Source: Actinomadura hibisca NBRC 15177 (GTDB taxonomy: Bacteria; Actinomycetota; Actinomycetes; Streptosporangiales; Streptosporangiaceae). From it: 64,000 bases of DNA. A program made the translations under genes and the position numbers. The notes below the pieces were generated by a model that worked only from the letters and a program-made list of their open reading frames with translations, searched no databases and was not told the origin of the DNA. The stretch is from NCBI RefSeq assembly GCF_001552635.1, contig NZ_BCRO01000020.1, positions 37,419-101,418 of the forward strand. The letters are read 5' to 3'. Of the stretch, positions 43,855 through 52,581 are shown one piece after another; positions within the stretch are counted from its first letter, which is position 1, and every line of letters starts with the position of its first letter.

Positions 43855-44721
43855 TCAGGCGCGCAGTAGATCCACGATGCCGGTCGTGCCCTCCTTACCG
43901 CGGCCGTCCGCGACGAGGCGCTCCATCAGCCGGAAGTAGGGGTCGAGCAGCTCGCTGCTGACGCCCTGCTCCTCGGCGGTGCGGCGCAGAGTCGCGTTGC
44001 CCCGGACCATCATGGCCAGGTTCGACGCCACGTCCTTGGTGTAGTCACCGGATTCCAGGTGCGCGGCGATGCCGTGCGTGTGGCCGGTCATCGCGGTGAG
44101 CCAGGGCGCGAGCATGGCGGCGAGGGCGGCGGGCGCGACGTCCTCCTCGCGCAGGAGCGCGAAGGCGTGCTCGATGCCGGCGAACATGCCGGTCATGGCG
44201 CTGAGCAGCGCGACGTCGTGCAGAGCGGCGAAACCCGCGTCGGGGCCGAGGTAGGCGGGCGCGGCGGGGACGGTGAGGGCGGTCTCGTGCGCGTCCAGGA
44301 CGGCGCGGTCGCCGCTGTAGAGGATGCGCGCGCCCGGGCCGCCGATCATCGGGGGCACGGCCAGGATCGCGCCGTCCAGGAAGCGGGCGCCGCGTCCGGC
44401 GGCCCAGGCGGCGCGGGCGCGGGCCTCGGCGGGCGTGCCCGTGGTCAGGTCGACCAGGTCCTTACCGGCCAGGTCGAGACCGTCGAGAGTGGCGCGGACC
44501 GAGGCGTCGTCCAGCAGGACGGTGACGATCAGGTCGGCCTCGGCGACGGCCTCGGCGGGGGTGGCGGCGGCCGTCGCGCCCTCGGCGGCGAGGGGCCGCG
44601 CGCGGGCGGCGGTGCGGTTCCAGACGGTCGGGGCGTGCCCGGCGGCGAGCCAGGCGCGGGCGATGGCGGCGCCCATGTCGCCGAGGCCGAGCAGTGCGAC
44701 GCGGGAAGCGTTGGCGTTCAT
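43855..44721 (-). CDS. Imine reductase/beta-hydroxyacid dehydrogenase-like NAD(P)-binding protein
   Basis: The 288-residue protein has an N-terminal Rossmann fold (VALLGLGDMGAAIARAWLAAGH, VWNRT; the Arg after Asn favours NADPH) and a helical C-terminal domain. A DLTTGTP motif replaces the usual DxSTxxP. FAALHDVALLSAMTGMFAGIEHA in the dimer helix resembles imine reductases rather than classic beta-hydroxyacid dehydrogenases with a catalytic Lys. I use ATG 44721; an upstream in-frame start at 44751 would overlap the operator region. It is divergent from an HxlR regulator that likely controls it. Confidence 0.85.
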   Translation of the reverse strand: MNANASRVALLGLGDMGAAIARAWLAAGHAPTVWNRTAARARPLAAEGATAAATPAEAVAEADLIVTVLLDDASVRATLDGLDLAGKDLVDLTTGTPAEARARAAWAAGRGARFLDGAILAVPPMIGGPGARILYSGDRAVLDAHETALTVPAAPAYLGPDAGFAALHDVALLSAMTGMFAGIEHAFALLREEDVAPAALAAMLAPWLTAMTGHTHGIAAHLESGDYTKDVASNLAMMVRGNATLRRTAEEQGVSSELLDPYFRLMERLVADGRGKEGTTGIVDLLRA

Positions 44722-44762
44722 GGGAACAAGCTTGGTGGCACCCGGCGTCATGCAGTAGTACG

Positions 44763-44774
44763 CACTTCGAAGTG
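44763..44774. promoter_or_regulatory. HxlR operator candidate
   Basis: CACTTCGAAGTG is a perfect 12-bp palindrome centred between the divergent HxlR and reductase genes. HxlR regulators usually bind such symmetric sites in their own promoter region. Confidence 0.6.
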
Positions 44775-44786
44775 GGTGGTTACCTG

Positions 44787-45140
44787 ATGGAAAGCACGCG
44801 GGCCCGGCGGCCGGGGGCTTACCACTGCGGCATCGACGCGGCGATGGACGTGATCGGCGGCAGGTGGAAGGTGCTGATCCTGTGGGCGCTGGACGAGCGC
44901 CCGCACCGCTTCGGCGAGCTGCGCCGCGCGTTGGACGGCGTCACCGAGAAGGTCCTGGCCGCGCACCTGCGCGAACTGGAGGCCGACGGCATCGTGCACC
45001 GCGCGGAGTACGCCATGGTGCCGCCGCGTGTGGAGTACTCGCTGACCCCGCGCGGCGCCGCGCTGAACGAGGCGCTGGCGCCGCTCGGGAAGTGGGGCCG
45101 CGAGCACCTGCTCGACGCGACCGCGGTCAGCCGTCCCTGA
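44787..45140 (+). CDS. HxlR family regulator
   Basis: A 117-residue winged-helix protein: CGIDAAMDVIGGRWKVLILWAL, then FGELRRALDGVTEKVLAAHLRELEADGIVHR and a wing (VPPRVEYSLTPRGAALNE). An N-terminal Cys (YHCGIDA) sits where thiol-sensing HxlR members have theirs, so redox or electrophile control is conceivable. ATG 44787 has little ribosome binding site and the message may be near-leaderless. It is divergent from the reductase gene. Confidence 0.9.
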   Translation: MESTRARRPGAYHCGIDAAMDVIGGRWKVLILWALDERPHRFGELRRALDGVTEKVLAAHLRELEADGIVHRAEYAMVPPRVEYSLTPRGAALNEALAPLGKWGREHLLDATAVSRP

Positions 45141-45236
45141 GGGTCTTGGCGGCGGGCCGTCCGGGACGTCGGGGAGACGCTGGAGCATGGCCAGGACGGC
45201 GATCGCGCGCAGCGTCGCGGCCGGGCCGATCACGGC

Positions 45237-45457
45237 CTAGGGCCTGTCTCAAAGACCTCAGCCGTCGCGCGAGTGACTAACTGTCCCGGCGGGGCGAAGC
45301 CGAAGGCGAGCCCCGCCGCGACAGATCGCGAAGCGATGTGGCACTCGCCAAGGCACGGTCAGGGGGCGAGCCGCCAGGCGAGCCCCCTGGGCCGGGACTT
45401 CAAGAAACACAGCCGCCAGGCGAGCCCCCTGGGCCGGGACTTTGAAACACTGCCTAA
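45237..45457 (-). mobile_element. MITE-like element, copy B (213-bp body, inverted to copy A)
   Basis: Near-identical to copy A in reverse orientation. CTAG (45237-45240) flanks one end and CTAA (45454-45457) the other. The body is 42 bp longer than copy A because one terminal segment is duplicated: GAGCCCCCTGGGCCGGGACT occurs twice (about 45380-45400 and 45422-45442). The insertion lies exactly at the stop codon of the UvrA-like gene, whose TAG belongs to the target site. That gene is therefore intact. The 45141-45236 stretch beside it holds no gene. Confidence 0.85.
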
Positions 45458-47790
45458 AGGCGCAGGTAAGGCGCGGTGCGGCTGCCGTTGCTGGCGGCGA
45501 TGTCGGCGGGAGTGCCCTGGGCGACGATCCGGCCGCCCTCGTCGCCGCCGCCAGGGCCGAGGTCGATGACGTGATCTGCGTCCACGACCACGGCCATGTC
45601 GTGCTCGACGGCCACGACCGTGCTGCCGCCGTCCACCAGCGCGTGCAGGTGCCGCATCAGCAGGTCGGTGTCGGCGGGGTGCAGGCCGGTGGTCGGCTCG
45701 TCCAGCAGGTAGAGGGTGCGGTCGCGGCGGGCGCGCTGGAGTTCGGACGCCAGCTTGATGCGCTGGGCCTCGCCGCCCGACAGTTCGGTGGCGGGCTGGC
45801 CGAGGCGCAGGTAGCCGAGGCCCACTTCGCGCAGCGTCTTGAGGGAACGGGCCGCTGGCGGGACGTCGGCCAGGAAGTCGGCGGCCTCGTCCACGGTCAT
45901 CGCCAGCACCTGCGCGATGTCGGCCCCGTGGTAGCGGATCTCCAGCGTCTCGGGGTTGTAGCGCGCGCCGTGGCAGGTCGGGCAGGGCGAGTAGGTGGAC
46001 GGCAGGAACAGCAGCTCCACCGTCACGTAGCCGTCGCCCTGGCACGTCGGGCAGCGGCCCTCGGGCAGGTTGAAGGAGAAGCGGCTCGCGGTGTAGCCGC
46101 GGGTGCGGGCCTCGTCGGTGGCGGCGAACAGCTTGCGCACCGCGTCGAACAGACCCGTGTAGGTGGCGAGGTTGGAGCGCGGGGTGCGGCCGATGGGCTT
46201 CTGGTCCACGCGCACGACGCGGTCGCCGTCGGCCTCGGCGGTCTCCCCCACGACGTCGAGCAGGGTGGTCTTGCCCGAGCCGGACACGCCGGTGATGACG
46301 GTGAAGACGCCGAGGGGGACGTCGGCGTCCAGGCCGTTGAGGTTGTGGCGGGTGATGTCGCGGAGTTTGAGGTGGCCGGAGGGAGTGCGTGGGTCGCGGG
46401 GCGCGCGGCGGATCTCGTTGAAGAGGTAGGGGCGGGTGACCGACTCGTCTATGTCGCGCAGTTCTTCCACGGGGCCGCTGAGCAGGACGCGCCCGCCGTG
46501 GACTCCGGCGGCCGGGCCGACGTCCACGATCCAGTCGGCGCGGCGCACCACGTCCATGTTGTGCTCGACGAAGAAGACGCTGTTGCCGGACGCCTTGAGC
46601 CGCTCCAGCACCGAGATCAGCGCGACGGTGTCGGCGGGATGCAGCCCGGCCGACGGCTCGTCCAGCACGTACACCACGCCGAACAGGCCGGAGCGGAGCT
46701 GGGTCGCCAGCCGCAGCCGTTGCAGTTCGCCAGAGGACAGGGTGGGGCTCGGCCGGGCGATGCCCAGGTAGCCGAGACCCAGTTCGACCAGGACTTCGAT
46801 GCGCGCGACCAGGTCCTGCGTGAGGACGGCGGCGGGGCCGTCGCCGGTGGTGTGGGGCCGCAGCACGTCGGCGAGTGTCGCCAGCGGCATCGCGGCCAGT
46901 TCGGCGATGGTGCGTCCGGCGAACGTGACCGCGAGCGCCTCGGGCTTGAGCCGCAGACCGTGGCATACCGGGCAGGTCGTGCTGACCAGGAAGCCCGCCG
47001 CCTTGCGGCGCTGCGGCTCGCTCTTGGAGTCGGCGTAGGTGTGCAGGACCAGGCGTTTGGCGCTGGAGTAGGTGCCCTTGTAGCTGTTCTGGTGGCGGTG
47101 CGGGTCGCGGATCGGATGCACGGTCACGACGGGCTGCTCGTCGGTGAACAGGATCCAGTCGCGGTCCGCCTGCGGCAGGTCGCACCAGGGCCGGTCGATG
47201 TCGTAGCCGAGGGTGCGCAGGATGTCGCGCAGGTTCTTGCCCATCCACGCGCCCGGCCAGGACGCGATCGCGCCGTCGCGGATGCTGAGCGACGGGTCGG
47301 GGACGAGGGTCTGCTCGGTGACGTCGTGCACGACGCCGAGGCCGTGGCAGTTGGGGCAGGCCCCGACGGCGGTGTTGGGCGAGAACGAGTCGGAGTCCAG
47401 GTGCTCGGCTCCGGGCGGGTAGTCGCCCGCGCGCGACATCAGCATGCGCAGCAGGTTCGACAGCGTGGTGACGGTGCCGACCGACGAGCGGGAGGACGGC
47501 ACCGAGCGGCGCTGCTCCAGGGCGACGGCGGGCGGCAGGCCCGTGATGTCGTCCACGTCGGGGGCCCCGGCCTGGTTGAGCAGGCGGCGGGCGTAGGGCG
47601 CGACCGACTCCATGTAGCGGCGCTGGGCCTCGGCGTAGAGGGTGCCGAAGGCCAGGGACGACTTGCCCGAACCGGACACGCCCGTGAACGCCACCAGCGC
47701 GTCGCGCGGGACGGCCACGGTCACGTCGCGCAGGTTGTGCTCGCGGGCGCCGTGCACCCGCACGAACGGGTCGGCGGCTCCAGAGTCCAT
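45454..47790 (-). CDS. UvrA-like ABC ATPase (short UvrA2/drug-resistance class)
   Basis: The 778-residue protein has duplicated UvrA ABC modules. Walker A sequences are FTGVSGSGKSSL (N) and ITGVSGSGKTTL (C). Signatures are LSSGELQRLRLA and LSGGEAQRIKLA, and Walker B sequences are VYVLDEPSAGLH and LYLLDEPTTGLH. Zinc pairs CPNC, CPVC and two C-terminal CPTC motifs are present. It is shorter than housekeeping UvrA (~950 residues) and resembles the UvrA2/DrrC-like group linked to DNA-binding drugs. It lies beside a macrolide-type glycosyltransferase, so this may be a small resistance neighbourhood. The MITE abuts the stop codon. Confidence 0.92.
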   Translation of the reverse strand: MDSGAADPFVRVHGAREHNLRDVTVAVPRDALVAFTGVSGSGKSSLAFGTLYAEAQRRYMESVAPYARRLLNQAGAPDVDDITGLPPAVALEQRRSVPSSRSSVGTVTTLSNLLRMLMSRAGDYPPGAEHLDSDSFSPNTAVGACPNCHGLGVVHDVTEQTLVPDPSLSIRDGAIASWPGAWMGKNLRDILRTLGYDIDRPWCDLPQADRDWILFTDEQPVVTVHPIRDPHRHQNSYKGTYSSAKRLVLHTYADSKSEPQRRKAAGFLVSTTCPVCHGLRLKPEALAVTFAGRTIAELAAMPLATLADVLRPHTTGDGPAAVLTQDLVARIEVLVELGLGYLGIARPSPTLSSGELQRLRLATQLRSGLFGVVYVLDEPSAGLHPADTVALISVLERLKASGNSVFFVEHNMDVVRRADWIVDVGPAAGVHGGRVLLSGPVEELRDIDESVTRPYLFNEIRRAPRDPRTPSGHLKLRDITRHNLNGLDADVPLGVFTVITGVSGSGKTTLLDVVGETAEADGDRVVRVDQKPIGRTPRSNLATYTGLFDAVRKLFAATDEARTRGYTASRFSFNLPEGRCPTCQGDGYVTVELLFLPSTYSPCPTCHGARYNPETLEIRYHGADIAQVLAMTVDEAADFLADVPPAARSLKTLREVGLGYLRLGQPATELSGGEAQRIKLASELQRARRDRTLYLLDEPTTGLHPADTDLLMRHLHALVDGGSTVVAVEHDMAVVVDADHVIDLGPGGGDEGGRIVAQGTPADIAASNGSRTAPYLRL

Positions 47791-47821
47791 GATCTCCAGA
47801 TTACCGACCCGTTCGCGCAGG

Positions 47822-49000
47822 TCAGGGCAGCAGGGCCTCGATCAGGTCGGCGGCGTGCCGGGTGCCGCCCTCCTCGCGCAGCTCGCGGCGGATCCCGGCC
47901 ACGCGGGCGGCCACCTCCGCGTCGCCGGTGAGGGCCAGGAGGGTTTCGCGCAGCGCTTCGGGGGTCGCGTCGGCGGTGTCGAGCCGCCGGGCGACGCCAG
48001 CCTCGACGAGGCTGTCGGCGTTCATGAACTGGTCCACCGCCTGCGGCACGGCGATCATGGGGACGCCGCAGGACAGCCCCTCGTTCGCGCCGCCGCTGCC
48101 CGCGTGCGTCACGAACGCGTCGGCCTGCTCCAGGATCGCGAGTTGCGGCACCCAGTCGTGCACCTCGACGTTGACGGGGATCTCGCCCAGGTCCGCCACG
48201 GCGACCTGCTTGCCGATCTGCAGGACGACGTGCCAGCCGGGCAGGTCGCCGAACGCGGCCAGGCACGCGCGGTAGAAGTCGGGCTGGTCGGTGTAGGTCG
48301 AGCCCAGCGAGATCAGCAGGACCTTCTCCGCGGTGGCGGGACGCTGCCATTCGCCCTGGTCGTCGCGCGGGGCCAGCGCGGGGCCGACGAAGGTGAAGCG
48401 GGCCGGGTCCACGCGGTCGGCGTTGGGCTGCATGACGCGCGGGATCAGCGCCAGGCCGCGTTCGGGCTTGCCGACGAACGCGAGCGAGTCGGTGACGGAC
48501 GCGCCGTTCTCCTCCAGCCATGCGGAGAAGCGCCGGTAGTGCTCGGCCCCGGCGGGGTCCTGGCGGAGCGCGTCCAGGGCCTCGGCCATGTCCTCCTCGT
48601 ATCCCTCCCAGGCGACGGCGGAGGGAGAGAGCTGCATCGACGGGATGCCGTAGCCCTCGGCGAGGACGCGGCCCGCGTACCCGGTGATGTCGTAGAGCAG
48701 CAGGTCGGGGCGGTCGTCGTCGTAGGCGGCGCGGAGCTGCGGGAGCATCGAGATCGAGTCGTCCAGGAACAGGTCGAGCTGCCCGACGGTGTCGTCCGGG
48801 GCGATGTTCGCCGCCCGATCCGACAGCAGGGTGGACTTGTAGGAGACGAACTCGGCCCCGGTCGCCGTCACCTTCTCCTCGTAGGAGGGGTCGTTGGCAT
48901 AGGTGACCCGGTGGCCACGCGCGACCAGCTCGCGGATGACCTCCAGGCTCGGGTTGACGTGCCCGGGGAAGGGGGTGCTCACCATCGCGACATGGGCCAT
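47822..49000 (-). CDS. Macrolide-type UDP-glycosyltransferase (GT1)
   Basis: The 392-residue GT-B protein starts MAHVAMVSTPFPGHVNPSLEVIRELVARGH. Its donor-binding C-terminal motif is DWVPQLAILEQADAFVTHAGSGGANEGLSCGVPMIAVPQAVDQ, characteristic of OleD/Mgt-like enzymes. These inactivate macrolides or other aglycones by glucosylation. CGGAGA precedes ATG 49000. It is divergent from a TetR repressor with two inverted repeats between the starts, so expression is probably drug-induced. The UvrA-like gene follows 31 nt after the stop, on the same strand. Confidence 0.92.
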   Translation of the reverse strand: MAHVAMVSTPFPGHVNPSLEVIRELVARGHRVTYANDPSYEEKVTATGAEFVSYKSTLLSDRAANIAPDDTVGQLDLFLDDSISMLPQLRAAYDDDRPDLLLYDITGYAGRVLAEGYGIPSMQLSPSAVAWEGYEEDMAEALDALRQDPAGAEHYRRFSAWLEENGASVTDSLAFVGKPERGLALIPRVMQPNADRVDPARFTFVGPALAPRDDQGEWQRPATAEKVLLISLGSTYTDQPDFYRACLAAFGDLPGWHVVLQIGKQVAVADLGEIPVNVEVHDWVPQLAILEQADAFVTHAGSGGANEGLSCGVPMIAVPQAVDQFMNADSLVEAGVARRLDTADATPEALRETLLALTGDAEVAARVAGIRRELREEGGTRHAADLIEALLP

Positions 49001-49018
49001 GCGGATCTCCGTTTCTCT

Positions 49019-49102
49019 CAACGAGACGAGACGAGACGTATCGTTGCCCATCACTATGCCGCCGTTCCACGCCCATGTCAAGACGAGACGTTCCGACTCG
49101 TC
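49019..49102. promoter_or_regulatory. Two operator candidates between glycosyltransferase and TetR genes
   Basis: Site 1 (49019-49046) has arms CAACGA and TCGTTG around repeated ACGAG units. Site 2 (49082-49102) is GACGAGACG-TTC-CGACTCGTC with one mismatch between arms. Both contain the GACGAG word and flank the two starts, a typical TetR arrangement. Confidence 0.6.
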
Positions 49103-49120
49103 ATCGGGTAGGTTCGCGCC

Positions 49121-49720
49121 ATGACACCGCCCAAGGCCCCAGACCCGACCCGCCGCAGCGAGCGTTCGCGCCAGGCCATCCTCACCGCCACCCGGGAACT
49201 GCTCTTCGAGGTCGGCTACGCCCGGCTGACGATCGAGGCCATCGCCGCCCGCGCCGGCGTGGGCAAGCAGACCATCTACCGCTGGTGGTCCTCCAAGGGC
49301 GCGGTCATGTTCGACTCGCTGCTGGACATGTCCCGCGCCGAGGGCGCGGAGCTGCCCGACACCGGGGACGTCGAGGCCGACCTGCGCACCGTGCTGCGCG
49401 CCATCGTGGACGAGTTCAACGACCCGGTGCTCGACGGCGTCACGCGCGCCCTGAACACCGAGATCCAGAACGATCCCCAGCTCTCGGCCGACATGCGCGA
49501 CCGCCTGCTCGGCCCCCAGCTCGAAGCCACCAAGGACCGCCTGCGCGCGGCGCAGGCGGTGGGCCAGCTCGCCCCCGACCTGGACCTGTCGGTGGCGGTG
49601 GAGCTGCTGTTCGGCCCGCCGTTCCACCGCTGGTTGCTGCGCACCGCCCCGCTGACCCACGAGTACGCGGACACGATCGTCACGATGGCGGTCCGCGCCA
49701 TGCGCGCCGCCCCTAGGTGA
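49121..49720 (+). CDS. TetR family regulator of the glycosyltransferase
   Basis: The 199-residue protein has an N-terminal HTH (ILTATRELLFEVGYARLTIEAIAARAGVGKQTIYRWWSSKG) and a C-terminal TetR_C_11-like helical domain (LEATKDRLRAAQAVGQL, FGPPFHRWLLRTAP). It is divergent from the macrolide-type glycosyltransferase with two inverted repeats in between, so it likely represses that gene until a ligand binds. Its stop overlaps the convergent lipoprotein gene by 8 nt. Confidence 0.92.
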   Translation: MTPPKAPDPTRRSERSRQAILTATRELLFEVGYARLTIEAIAARAGVGKQTIYRWWSSKGAVMFDSLLDMSRAEGAELPDTGDVEADLRTVLRAIVDEFNDPVLDGVTRALNTEIQNDPQLSADMRDRLLGPQLEATKDRLRAAQAVGQLAPDLDLSVAVELLFGPPFHRWLLRTAPLTHEYADTIVTMAVRAMRAAPR

Positions 49721-50519
49721 GCGTCCTCGCGGCCTTCGCGTGGGCCTGCGCGGCGATCCGCTGGAGGAAGTGCGCCATGTCGCCCGCCGGGGCCGGTTCC
49801 TGGTTGGGGATGCGGATCTCGATCAGGTGGGCTCCGAAGCGGACGACCTGCACCCAGTGCCAGACGTACCCCTTGGCGTCGATGATCCGGTAGGCCCACG
49901 TCCGGTCGCCGACCGGTGCCACGGGGAGCGGCTCGACGCGCCCCGGGGCTCCGTCGCGCATGGACAACCGCGCGCAGGCCGGGGGCAGGCGGTCATCGGC
50001 CAGCCCGTCCACGACCTGCGGCGGCCCGGTGATGATCGCCTCGCTGAAGGTCAGCCCCGCCGAGGACGATCCCTCCCTGCGCAGGTCCGGGTGCAGCCTG
50101 GTCACACCTAACTGCACGGGGGGCGTGGTGGAGACGTCGTACAGGGTCATCCACATTCCGGAGGTCCATTTGGTGCAGGCCGGTTCCCCGTGGAAAGGGC
50201 TGCTCATCTGACGCAGTCCGAGGAACCGCGACCTGGTGTCGCGGACGGGCATCCGCACGCCCGCGCCCGGCACCTCGGGAACCGAGACGGCCGCCGTCGG
50301 GGACGGCCGGAAGCGGTCGAGCAGCGCGGCCGCCAGACGGGGATCGGCCTGCCCGCTTCCGGGATTCGGGACCGCGGCGTCCTCCCACGGCGTGGAGACC
50401 TCCAACCGCGCTTCCGGTGACGGAGAGGCGGACGAAGGCTTCGCCTCCGTGGCGGCCTGCTGCGATCCGCAACCGGCCGACGCCACGAGCAAGACCGCGC
50501 CCACCGCCGTACGCCGCAT
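49713..50519 (-). CDS. Putative lipoprotein of unknown function
   Basis: ATG 50519 follows GGGGAGG. The 268-residue product has a lipoprotein signal (MRRTAVGAVLLVASAGCGS), then a disordered Ser/Pro-rich stretch and a globular region (FHGEPACTKWTSGMWMTLYDVS, TWAYRIIDAKGYVWHWVQVVRFG). No domain is recognised. An upstream in-frame start at 50636 would bury the signal peptide. It is surface-exposed by inference. Confidence 0.75.
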   Translation of the reverse strand: MRRTAVGAVLLVASAGCGSQQAATEAKPSSASPSPEARLEVSTPWEDAAVPNPGSGQADPRLAAALLDRFRPSPTAAVSVPEVPGAGVRMPVRDTRSRFLGLRQMSSPFHGEPACTKWTSGMWMTLYDVSTTPPVQLGVTRLHPDLRREGSSSAGLTFSEAIITGPPQVVDGLADDRLPPACARLSMRDGAPGRVEPLPVAPVGDRTWAYRIIDAKGYVWHWVQVVRFGAHLIEIRIPNQEPAPAGDMAHFLQRIAAQAHAKAARTLT

Positions 50520-50655
50520 CGTGCCGCCTCCCCGTCGCCGGAACGAACCCGCATGATCCCTCACACTGCCCGGCATGGCCAGCGGTGGCGGGGCTCCCGG
50601 GTCACTGCGGCCCCTCAAGTCCCTCAATTTTCTCAATCAGTTACAAATTGGTGGA

Positions 50656-50675
50656 GTCTTCACTAACGGTTCGCC
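50656..50675 (+). promoter_or_regulatory. PHO-box-like direct repeat upstream of the nuclease
   Basis: Two 11-nt units, GTCTTCACTAA and CGGTTCGCCGG, align TTCAC with TTCGC at the spacing of actinomycete PhoP boxes (consensus GTTCACC). Just upstream, CAATTT (50625-50630) and AAATTG (50645-50650) form an AT-rich inverted repeat. Confidence 0.4.
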
Positions 50676-50708
50676 GGGGCGGGTGCCGGGCGTTCTACGC
50701 TCGCGCGC

Positions 50709-52400
50709 ATGCGCCGAACAGCAGCAGCACTCACGACCGTCCTGGCGGCCGGCCTCGTCACCGCGGCCGGCACCGGGATGGCCCTCGCGGAGCCGGCCGC
50801 CTGCGCCGTCCCCGCCAGCCACCAGATCGCCCAGGTCCAGGGCGCTGGGAACGCGTCGCCGATCGCCGGGCAGACCGTCCGCGTCGAGGGCGTGGTCACC
50901 GGGGACTACCAGCGGGCCGACCAGCTCAAGGGCTTCTTCGTCCAGGACCCCACGCCCGACGACGACCCGAAGACCTCCGACGGCCTCTTCGTCTACTCCA
51001 CGACGGAGGTCTCGCCCGGCGACCGCGTGCTCGTGTCGGGCAAGGTCGTCGAGTACAGCGGGCTCACCGAGCTGTCGCCCGTCACGGCCGTGGACGTCTG
51101 CGGGCGCGGCAAGGTCGCCGCCGACAACGTCCGGCTGCCGCTGGAGGACGGCGTCACGCGCGAGTCGCTGGAGGGCGTGCTCGTGCGGTTCGGGCAGCAG
51201 CTCACCGCCACCGAGACCTACCAGCTCGGCCGGTACGGGGAGCTCACCGTCGCGGCGGGCGGGCGGCTGTTCCAGCCCACCGAGGGGCGCGGCGACACCG
51301 CCGCGGGCAACGCCGAGCGCGCGCTGCTGATCGACGACGCCTCCACCGTGCAGAACCCCAAGACCGTCCCCTACACCGACCCGCGCGTGATCCGGATCGG
51401 CAGCACCACCGCCGGGCTGGAGGGCGTGCTCAGCGAGGGGTTCGGCAGCTACCGGCTCCAGCCGACGCGCACGCCGCACTTCGCCAACGCCAACCCCCGG
51501 CCCAAGAAGCCGCAGCCGGTCGGCGGTGACGTCCGCGTCGCCAGCTTCAACACCCTCAACTGGTTCACCACGCTCAACAAGCGCGGCGCCAACACCGCCG
51601 CCGAGCAGGAGCGCCAGCTCACCAAGCTCGTCGCCGCGCTCAAGGGTCTGGACGCCGACGTCGCCGGGCTCATGGAGGTCGAGAACAACGGCGACACCGC
51701 CCTCAAGGCGCTGGTGGACCGGCTGAACGCCGCCGTGGGCGAGGGCACCTACACCTGGGTGAAGCACCCCAAGCCCGGCACCGACGAGATCCACGTCGCC
51801 GTCATCTACAAGGCCGCCAAGGTGAAGCCGGTGGGCGCGGCGCGCTCCTCGGACGCGCCGGTGTTCGAGCGCCCGCCGCTGGTGCAGACCTTCGAGCCGG
51901 TCGCGGGCGGCACGCCGTTCACGATGGTCGTCAACCACTTCAAGTCCAAGGGTTGCGGCGGCGCCACCGGCCCCGACGCCGACCAGGGCGACGGGCAGAG
52001 CTGCTACAACGCCCGCCGCGTCAGCCAGGCCAAGGCGATCGCCGAGCTGACCGCCGGCGTGCCGAACCCGGTGGTGCTCGGCGACCTCAACGCCTACACC
52101 GCCGAGGACCCGATCAAGACGCTGACCGGCGCGGGCCTCGTCGGCCAGACCGAGCGCTTCGTGCGCGACGAGCAGCGCTACAGCTACGTCTTCGACGGCC
52201 AGTCCGGCGAGCTGGACCACGTGCTGACCGGCGCCGACCTGTCCAAGCGCGTCACCGGCGCCACGATCTGGCACATCAACGCCGACGAGCCGACCATCCT
52301 CGACTACAACCAGGAATATAACCCGCCGTCGCTGTACCAGCCGGACGCGTTCCGCAGCAGCGACCACGACCCCGTCCTGATCGGCCTCGACCTGCGCTGA
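50709..52400 (+). CDS. Extracellular endonuclease/exonuclease (ExeM/NucH type)
   Basis: The 563-residue protein has a signal peptide (MRRTAAALTTVLAAGLVTAAG). An OB-fold-like N-terminal part (IAGQTVRVEGVVTGDYQ, SDGLFVYSTTEVSPGDRVLVSGKV) precedes an EEP nuclease domain from ~275: VASFNTLNWF, AGLMEVENNGD (metal Glu), VVLGDLNAYTAEDP (Asp/Asn) and SDHDPVLIGL (catalytic Asp-His). It degrades extracellular DNA, supplying phosphate and nucleosides. Only one Cys-rich loop is present (GCGGATG...SCYNARR). A PHO-box-like repeat in the promoter fits phosphate control. Confidence 0.94.
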   Translation: MRRTAAALTTVLAAGLVTAAGTGMALAEPAACAVPASHQIAQVQGAGNASPIAGQTVRVEGVVTGDYQRADQLKGFFVQDPTPDDDPKTSDGLFVYSTTEVSPGDRVLVSGKVVEYSGLTELSPVTAVDVCGRGKVAADNVRLPLEDGVTRESLEGVLVRFGQQLTATETYQLGRYGELTVAAGGRLFQPTEGRGDTAAGNAERALLIDDASTVQNPKTVPYTDPRVIRIGSTTAGLEGVLSEGFGSYRLQPTRTPHFANANPRPKKPQPVGGDVRVASFNTLNWFTTLNKRGANTAAEQERQLTKLVAALKGLDADVAGLMEVENNGDTALKALVDRLNAAVGEGTYTWVKHPKPGTDEIHVAVIYKAAKVKPVGAARSSDAPVFERPPLVQTFEPVAGGTPFTMVVNHFKSKGCGGATGPDADQGDGQSCYNARRVSQAKAIAELTAGVPNPVVLGDLNAYTAEDPIKTLTGAGLVGQTERFVRDEQRYSYVFDGQSGELDHVLTGADLSKRVTGATIWHINADEPTILDYNQEYNPPSLYQPDAFRSSDHDPVLIGLDLR

Positions 52401-52408
52401 TCCACTAC

Positions 52409-52452
52409 CGGCCGGTCGCGGTGGGCCCTCGGGCCCGCCGCGGCCGGTTTTT
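52409..52452 (+). terminator. Intrinsic terminator of the nuclease gene
   Basis: CGCGGTGGGCCC/GGGCCCGCCGCG with loop TCG, extended by GGCCG/CGGCC, then TTTTT. Confidence 0.88.
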
Positions 52453-52581
52453 CGTTGTGGATCGAACTCGTGGTCCGATGCGGTGCGTCGTACTGGGGGA
52501 CGCCGGGCATGGCCGTCGGACGTTGGACCCCTCCAACGGCGGCCACGGGAGAAGCGGCTTGGCGGAACGGGGATGCGCACC

